This document shows positions 15,311 through 22,960 of a stretch of DNA of 29,629 nt, piece by piece. This DNA is from a virus: positions 1 to 29,629 of IMG/VR virus record IMGVR_UViG_3300027917_000135. One strand, given 5' to 3'. Made by a program: the position numbers and the translations under genes. Each line of letters begins with the position of its first letter. The first letter of the stretch is position 1. The notes under the pieces are model-generated. The model saw only the letters and a list, made by a program, of their open reading frames with translations, searched no databases and was not told the DNA's origin.

Positions 15311-16710
15311 GAATCAATAAGAGCCGTATACAATATACAATTTTAAAAAATTTACTATACAATGAAGAATACTCTAGAAAAGTTATTCCTTACTTATATA
15401 CAGACTACTTTGAACAGAAAGAAGATTTAGTATTATTTGAAGAGATAACAAAATTCATCATAAAGTACAACTCTAATATTACTAAAGAGGCTCTTTTAAT
15501 TGAGGCTGTGAATCGAAGAGATTTAACAGAAGATCAAATTAAAATCATCAAAGAAATGGTGAATAGCTTTAATGATGATGAAAGTGTAGATTTAAAATGG
15601 TTAATTGACATTACTGAAAAATGGTGTAAAGATCGTGCAATTTATAATGCATTAACTGAGTCTTTAGAGATTGCTGATGGAAACGATCCTAAGAAAACGA
15701 GGGAAGCAATTCCCTCTATTCTGTCGGATGCCTTATCTGTTTCATTCAATAATAATATCGGTCACGACTATTTTGAAAACTTTGAGGAAAGATATGAGTT
15801 CTATCATAAAGTAGAGGATAGGATTCCGTTTGACATTGAGTTATTAAACGTAATTACAAAAAATGGGTTACCTAAGAAGACCTTGAATATTTTCTTAGGG
15901 GGGACAGGTGCTGGTAAGACTTTGGTTATGTGTCACCTTGCAAGTGCGGCTATTTCGTCAGGCAAGAATGTTCTCTATATTACGTTGGAAATGGCAGAAG
16001 AACGAATTGCAGAAAGAATTGATGCAAATCTTCTTAATGTCACACTTGATACTCTAGGTAAAATATCTAAGAGTATATTTACTAGTAAATTATCACATTT
16101 AGCTAAGAAAACTACAGGAAAACTAATTATAAAAGAATATCCAACTGCAACCGCACATTCTGGACACTTTAAATCACTTCTCAGTGAACTTTCTTTAAAG
16201 AAATCGTTTACCCCAGATCTTATTATTATTGACTATCTGAATATCTGTGCTTCTTCTAGATATAAAGCCAACAATACAATCAATTCATATTCTTATGTTA
16301 AGGCAATTGCGGAAGAACTGAGAGGATTAGCTGTAGAGTATGATGTTCCTGTTGTTAGCGCAACTCAGACTACAAGAAGTGGTTATGGTAGTTCTGATCC
16401 AGATTTAACTGATACATCAGAATCTTTTGGTTTGCCTGCAACTGCTGACTTTATGATAGCATTAATTACAAGCGACGAGCTTGAAGAAATGGGTCAAATT
16501 ATGTTTAAACAACTAAAGAACCGATACGGTCCAGCAGACTATAAGAAGAGATTCACTGTTGGAATTGATAGATCTAAAATGAGATTGTTCGATTGTGAAC
16601 AAAAAGCCCAAGCCGGGATTATAGATGCCGGAAAAGATTATGACGTAGAAGATGATGTAACCACATCAAAGAATACTAGAAAAATCTTTGATAATTTTAA
16701 ATTTAACTGA
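15307..16710 (+). CDS. 41: replicative DNA helicase gp41
   Basis: 467 residues (T4 gp41: 475), DnaB-like. An N-terminal helical domain leads to the RecA-type core with Walker A GGTGAGKT (198-205) and Walker B LIIIDYLNI. It forms the hexamer that unwinds the fork and partners gp61 primase. The frame runs through the Walker region without an intein, unlike gp41 genes in some related phages. ATGA overlap with uvsX. Confidence 0.93.
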   Translation: MRINKSRIQYTILKNLLYNEEYSRKVIPYLYTDYFEQKEDLVLFEEITKFIIKYNSNITKEALLIEAVNRRDLTEDQIKIIKEMVNSFNDDESVDLKWLIDITEKWCKDRAIYNALTESLEIADGNDPKKTREAIPSILSDALSVSFNNNIGHDYFENFEERYEFYHKVEDRIPFDIELLNVITKNGLPKKTLNIFLGGTGAGKTLVMCHLASAAISSGKNVLYITLEMAEERIAERIDANLLNVTLDTLGKISKSIFTSKLSHLAKKTTGKLIIKEYPTATAHSGHFKSLLSELSLKKSFTPDLIIIDYLNICASSRYKANNTINSYSYVKAIAEELRGLAVEYDVPVVSATQTTRSGYGSSDPDLTDTSESFGLPATADFMIALITSDELEEMGQIMFKQLKNRYGPADYKKRFTVGIDRSKMRLFDCEQKAQAGIIDAGKDYDVEDDVTTSKNTRKIFDNFKFN

Positions 16711-16718
16711 GGTAAATT

Positions 16719-17135
16719 ATGTCAGAAAAAAGAATTGACTTTAACAAATATGTACAATTCGTAGATGGAGTAACATCTAAGGAATCTAAGTGCTCTGAAT
16801 CTTTTATGGAAAGGTTAAATGCACTTTCTGTTAATGATAAGGTAAAAATTGAAAGACTTTTAACTGGAGCAGTTGGATTAAGTGCTGAGAGTGGAGAACT
16901 TCTAGAGATTGTTAAGAAATTAATATTCCAAGGCAAACCGTGGAATGATGAAACAGTGTTCCATATTAAGAGAGAGCTTGGTGACATTGTGTGGTATATT
17001 ATGCAAGTTCTAATGGCTATAGATTGCTCTCTAGATGAAATTGTAGAGATGAACATCGAAAAGTTAGTTAAGCGTTATCCTGGTGGTGAGTTTGATGCAT
17101 ATTATTCAGAAAACCGAAAAACCAACGATTTGTAA
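16719..17135 (+). CDS. mazG: MazG-like nucleotide pyrophosphohydrolase
   Basis: 138 residues, an all-alpha NTP pyrophosphatase. The metal-binding helices are visible as E57-S-G-E60 and E86-L-G-D89, followed by NIEKLVKRYPGGEF. MazG enzymes hydrolyse dNTPs or (p)ppGpp-like substrates; the cyanophage version has been proposed to favour dGTP/dCTP removal or alter stringent signalling. AGGT precedes the ATG. It ends the early/replication block; the next genes look like particle genes. Confidence 0.88.
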   Translation: MSEKRIDFNKYVQFVDGVTSKESKCSESFMERLNALSVNDKVKIERLLTGAVGLSAESGELLEIVKKLIFQGKPWNDETVFHIKRELGDIVWYIMQVLMAIDCSLDEIVEMNIEKLVKRYPGGEFDAYYSENRKTNDL

Positions 17136-17150
17136 TAAATACTACTAAAA

Positions 17151-18536
17151 ATGATTACATATAACAGGGGAAATTTAATTGAGATTATTATAGTATGTGC
17201 TATTGCTGCAAGATTCAATAAGCGATTAAATACTCTTACCACTAAATTAAAGTCTTCTCCTGTTGTTTTTGGTTCTTTACCACCAGTAAATATCCAAGAT
17301 GTAAAAGAAGTTTTGTCTTCCTTGATATCTAATAACACTACTTTAGTTGTTTATGATACTGATCCAGAGACAAAATCTACAGTATATGTTACTGATAGTA
17401 TTGCGATATACACTTCTTTTACTCAGTTGTCTCAGATGTTCTTGTTTCAGAAAGAAAATTGGACCAAGCTATCAAATATTTTCCTGTTTGCTATCTCAAA
17501 AGTTAATTCAGACTATAAGTTAAACGCAGCGGCATATAAAGCTCAATTTAATATGAGCAATGACTACATTATAATATCTAGCAACTCTGCAAATTTGTAT
17601 AAGACTTCATCCATTGATGTTTCTGTAGTTATTAAAGGCCAAAAAGAACTGAGAACCAGGAGTAAAAATACCATAAAACTAAAATATACATCCTCGCAAT
17701 TAAACCAAAGTTTAACTATTAACACTTTGTATTTTGCGGGGATTTTTTCGTCTTTAAATATACCTACTGATTATTCTCAAATATTTGATGGGCAGATGCT
17801 TAAAGTAAAGCCTAATCTATTATCGTATAATTTTTCTAGTATTTCTTCCATATCAGAGTCTAATGAAATAAAGTCTATTTTTTCATCCTTACGGATTGTA
17901 TATAAGCAAATAGCTTATATTATGAATAATAATTTTAGACTTCCTAATTATAAGCAAATCTTTGTTAATTTTTGCAATTTTGTTTCAAGAGAAAATAATA
18001 GTGGATATAACGGTATTTCTTTTTATACTAAGGGTTCGATATCAATTGATAATCTAGATTCTAAATTTTTAGCATTACTTGGAGATACTCAATTTGAAGC
18101 AGTTTATGTTGATAATCCACGATCACCAGTGATTAAAATATATGAGAAGAATAAAAGAGGTGAACAAAATATACTATTGACATTCAAATGTAAAGTGGAA
18201 AACACTTCACTTGGAACAGGAAGTTATCAGTTTAGATTAATAACTTATGTAAATTCTGGGCCATTATTTTATTCACTATCTGAGTCTAAGATCGTTGAAG
18301 AAACAGTCAAAGAAACTATTAACAGCTTTACTCCACAATCTCAACCTCAAGATGAAGAGTATTTGTTTGTCGAATATAGAACTTATTTTGACATGCTGAT
18401 GCGAGAAAGAATCGATAATTCATCTACATACTTTGAATCTAATAAATATAATATGATTAGAACATATGGCTTAACCTATATAAGTCAGAATAGAAATTTA
18501 ATTATGCTAAAGTTAAGAATGAAATTACTTCAATGA
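17151..18536 (+). CDS. conserved-looking cyanophage protein of unknown function
   Basis: 461 residues, no recognised domain. The N-terminus (RGNLIEIIIVCAIAARF) resembles the start of a family of large uncharacterised cyanophage proteins that begin with R-G-N followed by a hydrophobic A/I-rich helix; it may be a helix at a subunit interface rather than a membrane span. The rest is rich in S, N, I and K with a mixed alpha/beta look, and the end is basic. Its stop overlaps the start of the capsid-targeted nucleotidyltransferase gene (ATGA), so the two are translationally linked. Position within the late block makes a virion role plausible but unproven. Confidence 0.6.
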   Translation: MITYNRGNLIEIIIVCAIAARFNKRLNTLTTKLKSSPVVFGSLPPVNIQDVKEVLSSLISNNTTLVVYDTDPETKSTVYVTDSIAIYTSFTQLSQMFLFQKENWTKLSNIFLFAISKVNSDYKLNAAAYKAQFNMSNDYIIISSNSANLYKTSSIDVSVVIKGQKELRTRSKNTIKLKYTSSQLNQSLTINTLYFAGIFSSLNIPTDYSQIFDGQMLKVKPNLLSYNFSSISSISESNEIKSIFSSLRIVYKQIAYIMNNNFRLPNYKQIFVNFCNFVSRENNSGYNGISFYTKGSISIDNLDSKFLALLGDTQFEAVYVDNPRSPVIKIYEKNKRGEQNILLTFKCKVENTSLGTGSYQFRLITYVNSGPLFYSLSESKIVEETVKETINSFTPQSQPQDEEYLFVEYRTYFDMLMRERIDNSSTYFESNKYNMIRTYGLTYISQNRNLIMLKLRMKLLQ

Positions 18537-19708
18537 AATCATTTTCTACATTTATATCGGAAGCAAGAACAGAAGCATCCATTCAAGCTAAAAAATTAGG
18601 ATTCACTGGAGATAATCATGGTGGATGGTATAAGAATGGAGAATTTGTTGCAAAAACAGTAAACGGGGAATTAAAGTATTTCAATAAAAGGCAAGTTACC
18701 GGAAGGAGAGATCCTAACCAGACTGCAAAGGAAAGAAAGGTCCCATCTTCTGAATGGAACGACCCTGAGGCTCTCCAGGGGCAACCTCAGCCTCAATCTC
18801 AGCCACAGGAACAGCCTCCAGAAAAAACACAGGGAATTCTTACATTGGCCTTTGGTAGATTTAATCCACCAACAATTGGGCATCAGAAATTAATGGATGT
18901 TGCTGCTGATGCAGCAGCTCAGGTAAAGGGTGATTATTTAATTTTTCCTTCCCGGTCTCAGGACAATAACAAAAATCCATTAGATCCTGATACTAAGATT
19001 GAATTCATGCAAAAGTTGTTTCCACAACATGCAGAAAGAATTATAAATGATCCAAATATAGTTACAATTTTTGATGCATTGAAGTTAGCCGATCAAGAGG
19101 GGTATTCTGGGGTTCAAATTATTGCTGGCTCAGATAGAGTAAAGGAGTTTGAAAGATTAGCTACAAATTATAATGGTCAACTTTACAATTTCGATACTAT
19201 TGAGGTAATATCTTCTGGGGATAGAGACACTGATACCAATGGAGTTTCTGCATCTAGAATGAGATTAGCTGCGGCTGAGGGAGACTACAGAAAGTTTAGA
19301 GAAGGATTACCAGACGGTTACTCTAGATCAGATGCTATGCAGTTATTTGATATTCTTAGATCCTCAATGGATGTAAGGGAATCTAATATGTGGAAGATAT
19401 CCCCCAAGGATTATCCTAAGACACTAAGAGAAAGCTATATTAATAAGGAGATATTTAATATAGGAGAAACTGTTCAAAATTTAAATACAGGATTGACTGG
19501 AAAAATTATTAGACGTGGAGCAAACCATTTAATTTGCGTTACAGAAAATGAACAGATGTTTAAGTCTTGGATTTCTGATGTTTCTGATATTGAAAATAAA
19601 CCCACATTACTACCAAAAGCCCCTTCTAAAAATAGTTTAAATATTGCAACTATTAAACACATTGAGAATATTATAAATAATAGAAGGACTAAATCCAAGA
19701 AAATATAG
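18533..19708 (+). CDS. nucleotidyltransferase (cytidylyltransferase/NMNAT fold) with capsid-targeting-like N-terminus
   Basis: 391 residues in four parts. (1) MKSFSTFISEA resembles the T4 capsid targeting sequence (M-K-T-Y-Q-E-F-I-A-E-A), with an I-x-E site for the gp21 prohead protease after E10. (2) Residues 17-55 hold a GDNHGGWYKNGEFVAK module seen in phage virion proteins. (3) After a glutamine/proline linker (82-98), a Rossmann nucleotidyltransferase core with AFGRFNPPTIGHQKL (T114-x-G-H117) and SASRMR (239-244), the two signature motifs of the fold. (4) A C-terminal KOW/SH3-like module (about 312-357: NIGETVQNLNTGLTGKI... FKSWISDV). It probably transfers a nucleotidyl group (NAD- or phospholipid-type substrates are usual); the substrate here is unknown. 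Packaging and injection are inferred. Confidence 0.8.
   Translation: MKSFSTFISEARTEASIQAKKLGFTGDNHGGWYKNGEFVAKTVNGELKYFNKRQVTGRRDPNQTAKERKVPSSEWNDPEALQGQPQPQSQPQEQPPEKTQGILTLAFGRFNPPTIGHQKLMDVAADAAAQVKGDYLIFPSRSQDNNKNPLDPDTKIEFMQKLFPQHAERIINDPNIVTIFDALKLADQEGYSGVQIIAGSDRVKEFERLATNYNGQLYNFDTIEVISSGDRDTDTNGVSASRMRLAAAEGDYRKFREGLPDGYSRSDAMQLFDILRSSMDVRESNMWKISPKDYPKTLRESYINKEIFNIGETVQNLNTGLTGKIIRRGANHLICVTENEQMFKSWISDVSDIENKPTLLPKAPSKNSLNIATIKHIENIINNRRTKSKKI
19672..19679 (+). promoter_or_regulatory. T4-type late promoter candidate
   Basis: A full match to TATAAATA lies 33 bases before the ATG at 19713, within the last codons of the preceding gene. Late transcription by a gp55-modified polymerase fits the virion-like downstream gene. 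Confidence 0.45.
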
Positions 19709-19712
19709 GCAA

Positions 19713-20888
19713 ATGACACAAAGAATTTTTGAAGAATTACCTCAAAGAAAATTTCAGGGACCTGCTACACCCCCACCTGCTTCAAATGATGGAGAGAGTA
19801 GAGAAAATCAACCAAAAGATGAAAGTTCTGAGAAGAAAATTCGTCAAGCAGTGTATGACATTAGATATAGGGCTAGAAGAGAAGATATCCCATTGATGAC
19901 TGCATTCTCACAGTATATGCAGAATAGTAGTCTTTCTGGACCAGAACAGATTGCAGTTAAACAAAAATTAGCAGGAAAATCTAGTGTAACTGAAGGTCAA
20001 GAGTTTGATACTTTTGTTGCGGATTCTGTTTCTAATGCTTTACGTCGAGTTTTTGTTGACAAGATTCCTTCTTTTAGAGAAGAAGATATAGAAGAGTTGA
20101 CTCCATTGTTTTCTGAGGAAATAGTAAAAAACTCTAAAGGTGAAGTTAAATATAAAGTTAGAGTTAATGATAAGAATGGCACTTCATATGTTAGATATGC
20201 TACTAGAGAAAAAATTAGTCAGTTAAGATCTAACCCACAAATTTTAAGTGTGGAATTAACTGATTATGGTACACCATATGAGGGGGAGAAGGGCAAGAAG
20301 AAACTTGACCCAGTTGGTAAAGAAGATTCTGATGTGAATAATGATGGGAAGGTTAATAACCAAGATGCATACATTAAGAATAAAAGAACAGTTATTTCTA
20401 AAGAAATAGCAAAAGAAGGATATGTTATTGAAGCATCTAAAACTAAAAAAGACAAGTCAAATGAACCTATTGATGTAATGCCACCAAATAAGAAAAATAT
20501 AATCAATATTAACCCAATAGAGACTGAATTATCTAACGCAACTCATTCTGAGTCTAGAGGTTATTATAAATTCATTAATGATCTTCAAGAAGCCGCAGTA
20601 AGTAAAAATCAAAGAAGACTTGCTGGCCAGGCACTAGCTTACTTAAGAGGGGAAAATCCCGATGCTAGTGATGAAGTTAAGGAAATGTCAAAAATGGGAG
20701 AAGCTGAATTAAGAAAATTTGCGGGAACACCTGAGAAAGGTCTTCCTGAAAAAGTAGAAGAAAACTGTGATTCTACTATGAGTAAAGATAAAGATGATCG
20801 TGATAAGTATGCAAAAAGAAACTTAATTAAAAATAGATTAAGAGCAGCTACTGGAATTAAAGATCCAATTGTTATAGAAGCTCCATAA
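19713..20888 (+). CDS. probable virion protein with dockerin-like and DUF3008-like segments
   Basis: 391 residues, highly charged and low in aromatics. Residues about 207-225 (SDVNNDGKVNNQDAYIKNKR) read like one half of a type I dockerin calcium loop (D207, N209, D211, D218). Residues about 285-349 contain FINDLQEAAVSKNQRRLAGQ... and FAGTPEKGLPEKV, the layout of DUF3008 proteins found as separate small proteins in T4-like phages; LQE/A could also be a gp21 cleavage site. It starts four bases after the nucleotidyltransferase. Relatives in cyanophages are, as I recall, structural; the exact place in the particle is unknown. Confidence 0.65.
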   Translation: MTQRIFEELPQRKFQGPATPPPASNDGESRENQPKDESSEKKIRQAVYDIRYRARREDIPLMTAFSQYMQNSSLSGPEQIAVKQKLAGKSSVTEGQEFDTFVADSVSNALRRVFVDKIPSFREEDIEELTPLFSEEIVKNSKGEVKYKVRVNDKNGTSYVRYATREKISQLRSNPQILSVELTDYGTPYEGEKGKKKLDPVGKEDSDVNNDGKVNNQDAYIKNKRTVISKEIAKEGYVIEASKTKKDKSNEPIDVMPPNKKNIININPIETELSNATHSESRGYYKFINDLQEAAVSKNQRRLAGQALAYLRGENPDASDEVKEMSKMGEAELRKFAGTPEKGLPEKVEENCDSTMSKDKDDRDKYAKRNLIKNRLRAATGIKDPIVIEAP

Positions 20889-20909
20889 TAGATTTGAAAA
20901 TAATTATTG

Positions 20910-20917
20910 TATAAATA
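20910..20917 (+). promoter_or_regulatory. T4-type late promoter
   Basis: TATAAATA in a true intergenic gap, 36 bases before the ATG at 20954 and ahead of a strong ribosome site. Best-placed late promoter of the window together with 21196. Confidence 0.65.
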
Positions 20918-20942
20918 ATTGTAGTCTATTATGTTTACCAAC

Positions 20943-20948
20943 AGGAGG
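20943..20948 (+). promoter_or_regulatory. strong Shine-Dalgarno
   Basis: AGGAGG five bases before the ATG at 20954; fixes the start of the small membrane protein. Confidence 0.75.
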
Positions 20949-20953
20949 TAAAA

Positions 20954-21139
20954 ATGTCTCTAGCAGCACTATGGGCGTTTGTTACAGCTAATCAGGCCGC
21001 AGTTTATACACTTTTACTGATTGTTTCTGAACTGCTTGGCGCCATCCCCGCATTCAAATCAAATGGAATTGTTTCCTTTGTGATTATGCAAGTAAGAAAG
21101 CTTGCAGAAGAAAAAGGTGGTGTTGATCCAACTCCCTGA
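20954..21139 (+). CDS. small membrane protein
   Basis: 61 residues: a hydrophobic span (LLLIVSELLGAIPAF region, about 19-34) preceded by an alanine-rich helix (LAALWAFVTANQAAVY) and a basic/acidic tail. Similar short proteins starting L-x-A-L-W-A-F-V-T-A-N occur in cyanophages. It has its own late promoter, strong ribosome site and terminator, so it should be abundantly made late. A holin-like or virion membrane role is possible; nothing proves it. Confidence 0.72.
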   Translation: MSLAALWAFVTANQAAVYTLLLIVSELLGAIPAFKSNGIVSFVIMQVRKLAEEKGGVDPTP

Positions 21140-21157
21140 CAATATTCTATAAAATAT

Positions 21158-21190
21158 AAAAGACCCTTAATAGTTAAGGGTCTTTTTTTT
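21158..21190 (+). terminator. rho-independent terminator
   Basis: aaaagacccttaa (21158-21170) pairs with ttaagggtctttt (21174-21186), loop TAG, followed by a run of T to 21190. Symmetric A and T tracts would allow function in both directions. Confidence 0.9.
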
Positions 21191-21195
21191 GTTTT

Positions 21196-21203
21196 TATAA
21201 ATA
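21196..21203 (+). promoter_or_regulatory. T4-type late promoter
   Basis: TATAAATA directly after the terminator and 32 bases before the ATG at 21236, the ideal arrangement for a separately expressed late gene. Confidence 0.7.
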
Positions 21204-21235
21204 GTAACATAAGTACATTTTAGAAGGTAACAAAT

Positions 21236-21763
21236 ATGTCTCTTTGGGGCAATAACGACAATATAGAATCTGCGGGAACAGTTAGCCTGAATTATGAAAC
21301 CCTGCAAGTGGATGGAAGCGGAACCACCTTCACTAACTTTGAAGTAGGTCAAGTAGTACGTTTCGGAGATAGATCCGGTGATTATTATGGAGATGCAGTG
21401 ATCTCTGGAATCACTAGTGATACTGTCTTGTCTATCGCATCAACATCTGGACTAAGTGGGGCTGCGATTGCATCAACCGATTTCTATGTGTCTGAACTTC
21501 CTGTTTATACAATTGGAGATTCAACATATAGTGAGTCTGCATCAGGAACTAATGACAAGATTGTTTATGGTATTTCAACCAGTTCTGTAAGTGATTATGG
21601 AACTAGTGGATTAGCTCTAAATTATCATGTTGCACACCATGGGTGGGTTGGTATTTTAACTTATACCGATAATCATGGAAATTTAAGAGTTAAGAGTGAA
21701 GTTCTCGTAGCTGCATCTGGAATTCAGACCGGAGCTAATGGAATTGAATATCCAACTCCATAA
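21236..21763 (+). CDS. probable structural protein, beta-rich
   Basis: 175 residues rich in G, S, T and V, with alternating strand patterns and almost no long helix. The opening MSLWGNND...GTVSLNYETLQVDGSG resembles short cyanophage proteins beginning M-S-L-W-G-x-x-D that appear near structural genes; the histidine-containing stretch YHVAHHGWV is a notable local feature. It has its own late promoter (21196) and GAAGG ribosome site (21222-21226). A decoration, tail or fibre-associated role fits, but is inferred from composition and regulation only. Confidence 0.6.
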   Translation: MSLWGNNDNIESAGTVSLNYETLQVDGSGTTFTNFEVGQVVRFGDRSGDYYGDAVISGITSDTVLSIASTSGLSGAAIASTDFYVSELPVYTIGDSTYSESASGTNDKIVYGISTSSVSDYGTSGLALNYHVAHHGWVGILTYTDNHGNLRVKSEVLVAASGIQTGANGIEYPTP

Positions 21764-21784
21764 TATTAAAATTATATAATTAAT

Positions 21785-22156
21785 ATGAAATTTAATGAAT
21801 TAAATGAGGACAATTATCTTCTTTTTGCTATCAAAAATTATGATAATCCTCAAGCAGTCACGATGTCAGATTTTGAAGATGATTTGAAAAGAATTAAATA
21901 CATAAAAAGACTGCTTAAAAGATACAAAAATAATGGGATAATTAAAACACATTTAATTATTAACCATTTGATTGTTCTATTTAATGTTTTTGACGACGCC
22001 ACAGTTCCACTCTTGTTTTATAACTTAGAGTTGGATTTGTGGCCTTCTATTAAGAGCTTTTTGTTATTTTTAAATAGAATACCAGAATATCCACGAAATT
22101 ACATTCATGATATTATTGAAGATGATTACTGTCTAGAAATGTTAGAAAAAATCTAA
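21785..22156 (+). CDS. DUF7207-like T4-phage protein of unknown function
   Basis: 123 residues, helical. The pattern LNEDNYLLFAIKNYDNP, then DFEDDLKRIKYIKRLLKRY and LIINHLIVLFNVFDDA matches a small family found widely in T4-like phages (I believe catalogued as DUF7207). Function unknown. Its TAA overlaps the next ATG (TAATGA). Confidence 0.7.
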   Translation: MKFNELNEDNYLLFAIKNYDNPQAVTMSDFEDDLKRIKYIKRLLKRYKNNGIIKTHLIINHLIVLFNVFDDATVPLLFYNLELDLWPSIKSFLLFLNRIPEYPRNYIHDIIEDDYCLEMLEKI

Positions 22157-22380
22157 TGACAAATAAAGTAGATCGTTTAATTGAGTCTATTCGTCACTTT
22201 AAAGAAGAAGCAATGGCTGCTCCTACTAATAGTGTAAGTGGTGGTGGAATTGCTGGAACTGAGTTTACTGGAGATCACCCACCAGTAATAAAGAAAAAGA
22301 AGAAGAAGAAGAAGAAGAAGAAGAAGACTGGTCGTGGCTTTAGAAAATTATGGATGCAATTTTTTAAAAGAAAAATTTAA
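22156..22380 (+). CDS. small basic protein with a 12-lysine run
   Basis: 74 residues: an amphipathic start (VDRLIESIRHFKEEAM), a GGGIAGTEFTGDHPPV segment, then twelve consecutive lysines (46-57) encoded mostly by AAG, and a basic RGFRKLWMQFFKRK tail. Short cyanophage proteins with an I-A-G-T...D-x-P-P-V region followed by a lysine-rich stretch exist; the uninterrupted AAG tract here looks like an expanded microsatellite. The charge suggests DNA or RNA contact, perhaps inside the capsid. Confidence 0.65.
   Translation: MTNKVDRLIESIRHFKEEAMAAPTNSVSGGGIAGTEFTGDHPPVIKKKKKKKKKKKKTGRGFRKLWMQFFKRKI
22291..22326 (+). repeat. AAG trinucleotide microsatellite
   Basis: Twelve lysine codons in a row, all AAG except one AAA near the 5' end. 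The tract is in frame and length changes would not disrupt the protein. Confidence 0.9.
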
Positions 22381-22447
22381 TATTTATTAATAAATTATTA
22401 TACATTGTACTATATAATTTCTAAATAGTTATTGAATATTTTTCTAA

Positions 22448-22455
22448 AATAAATA
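22448..22455 (+). promoter_or_regulatory. late promoter-like box
   Basis: AATAAATA, 16 bases before the GTG at 22472, in the AT-rich gap 22381-22471. A transcript from it would have a very short leader starting at the GGAG ribosome site, so support is moderate. A TATAAT (22413-22418) lies in the same gap without a clear -35. Confidence 0.35.
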
Positions 22456-22471
22456 CAACTTTGGAGTTAAA

Positions 22472-22957
22472 GTGCTTAGACAAAATAATCCAAATGTTAC
22501 GTCAAATGAAGCTAGGCTAGCCATAATTGAGGAGCGTATATCAAATTATGAAGCTGTTATTAGTAAGATGGATGAAGCTATAGAAATTATGGTAAAAACT
22601 AGTTATAATATTTCTAAGATGTTGGCTGTTCATGAGGAAAAGATGAACACCACAAGTAAGAATGAGGAAATATTGCTTGAAAGAGTAAAGGATAATGAGA
22701 AGAGGTATGATAAATTGGATGATAAAATAGAAGAAGTTAAAGAAGAACTTAAAAAATATATTGACACTAAAGTATCTAAGATAGATGGTAAGTTAGATAC
22801 AGTTAATTCTAAAATAGGAAATGTCATTAGTTTTAAAGACTTAATTTATGGTGGAGTAATGATATTTGTATTTGCTGTTAGTAATCCAACATTCTTTAGT
22901 GGCCTCTTGACGCCTTCCCATAAACCTGCTACAATAGAGAGGTCTGTCAGCAAGTAA
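22472..22957 (+). CDS. coiled-coil protein with C-terminal membrane anchor
   Basis: 161 residues starting at GTG with GGAG (22462-22465) upstream. Residues 12-120 form a long charged coiled coil (repeating I/L/V with K/E, for example KLDDKIEEVKEELKKYI). Residues about 124-146 are hydrophobic and followed by a short polar tail. The plan recalls XhlA-like phage lysis accessories, but similarity is only architectural. It precedes the primase by three bases. Confidence 0.62.
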   Translation: MLRQNNPNVTSNEARLAIIEERISNYEAVISKMDEAIEIMVKTSYNISKMLAVHEEKMNTTSKNEEILLERVKDNEKRYDKLDDKIEEVKEELKKYIDTKVSKIDGKLDTVNSKIGNVISFKDLIYGGVMIFVFAVSNPTFFSGLLTPSHKPATIERSVSK

Positions 22958-22960
22958 ATA

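Noticed and set aside
14309-16710. Inteins in UvsX or gp41
   Set aside because: Both were checked at their Walker motifs, where phage inteins often sit; the frames are continuous and of normal length.
17134-17141. AATAAATA late promoter for the 17151 gene
   Set aside because: It lies only 9 bases before the ATG, which would leave almost no leader and no ribosome site; could be chance in AT-rich DNA.
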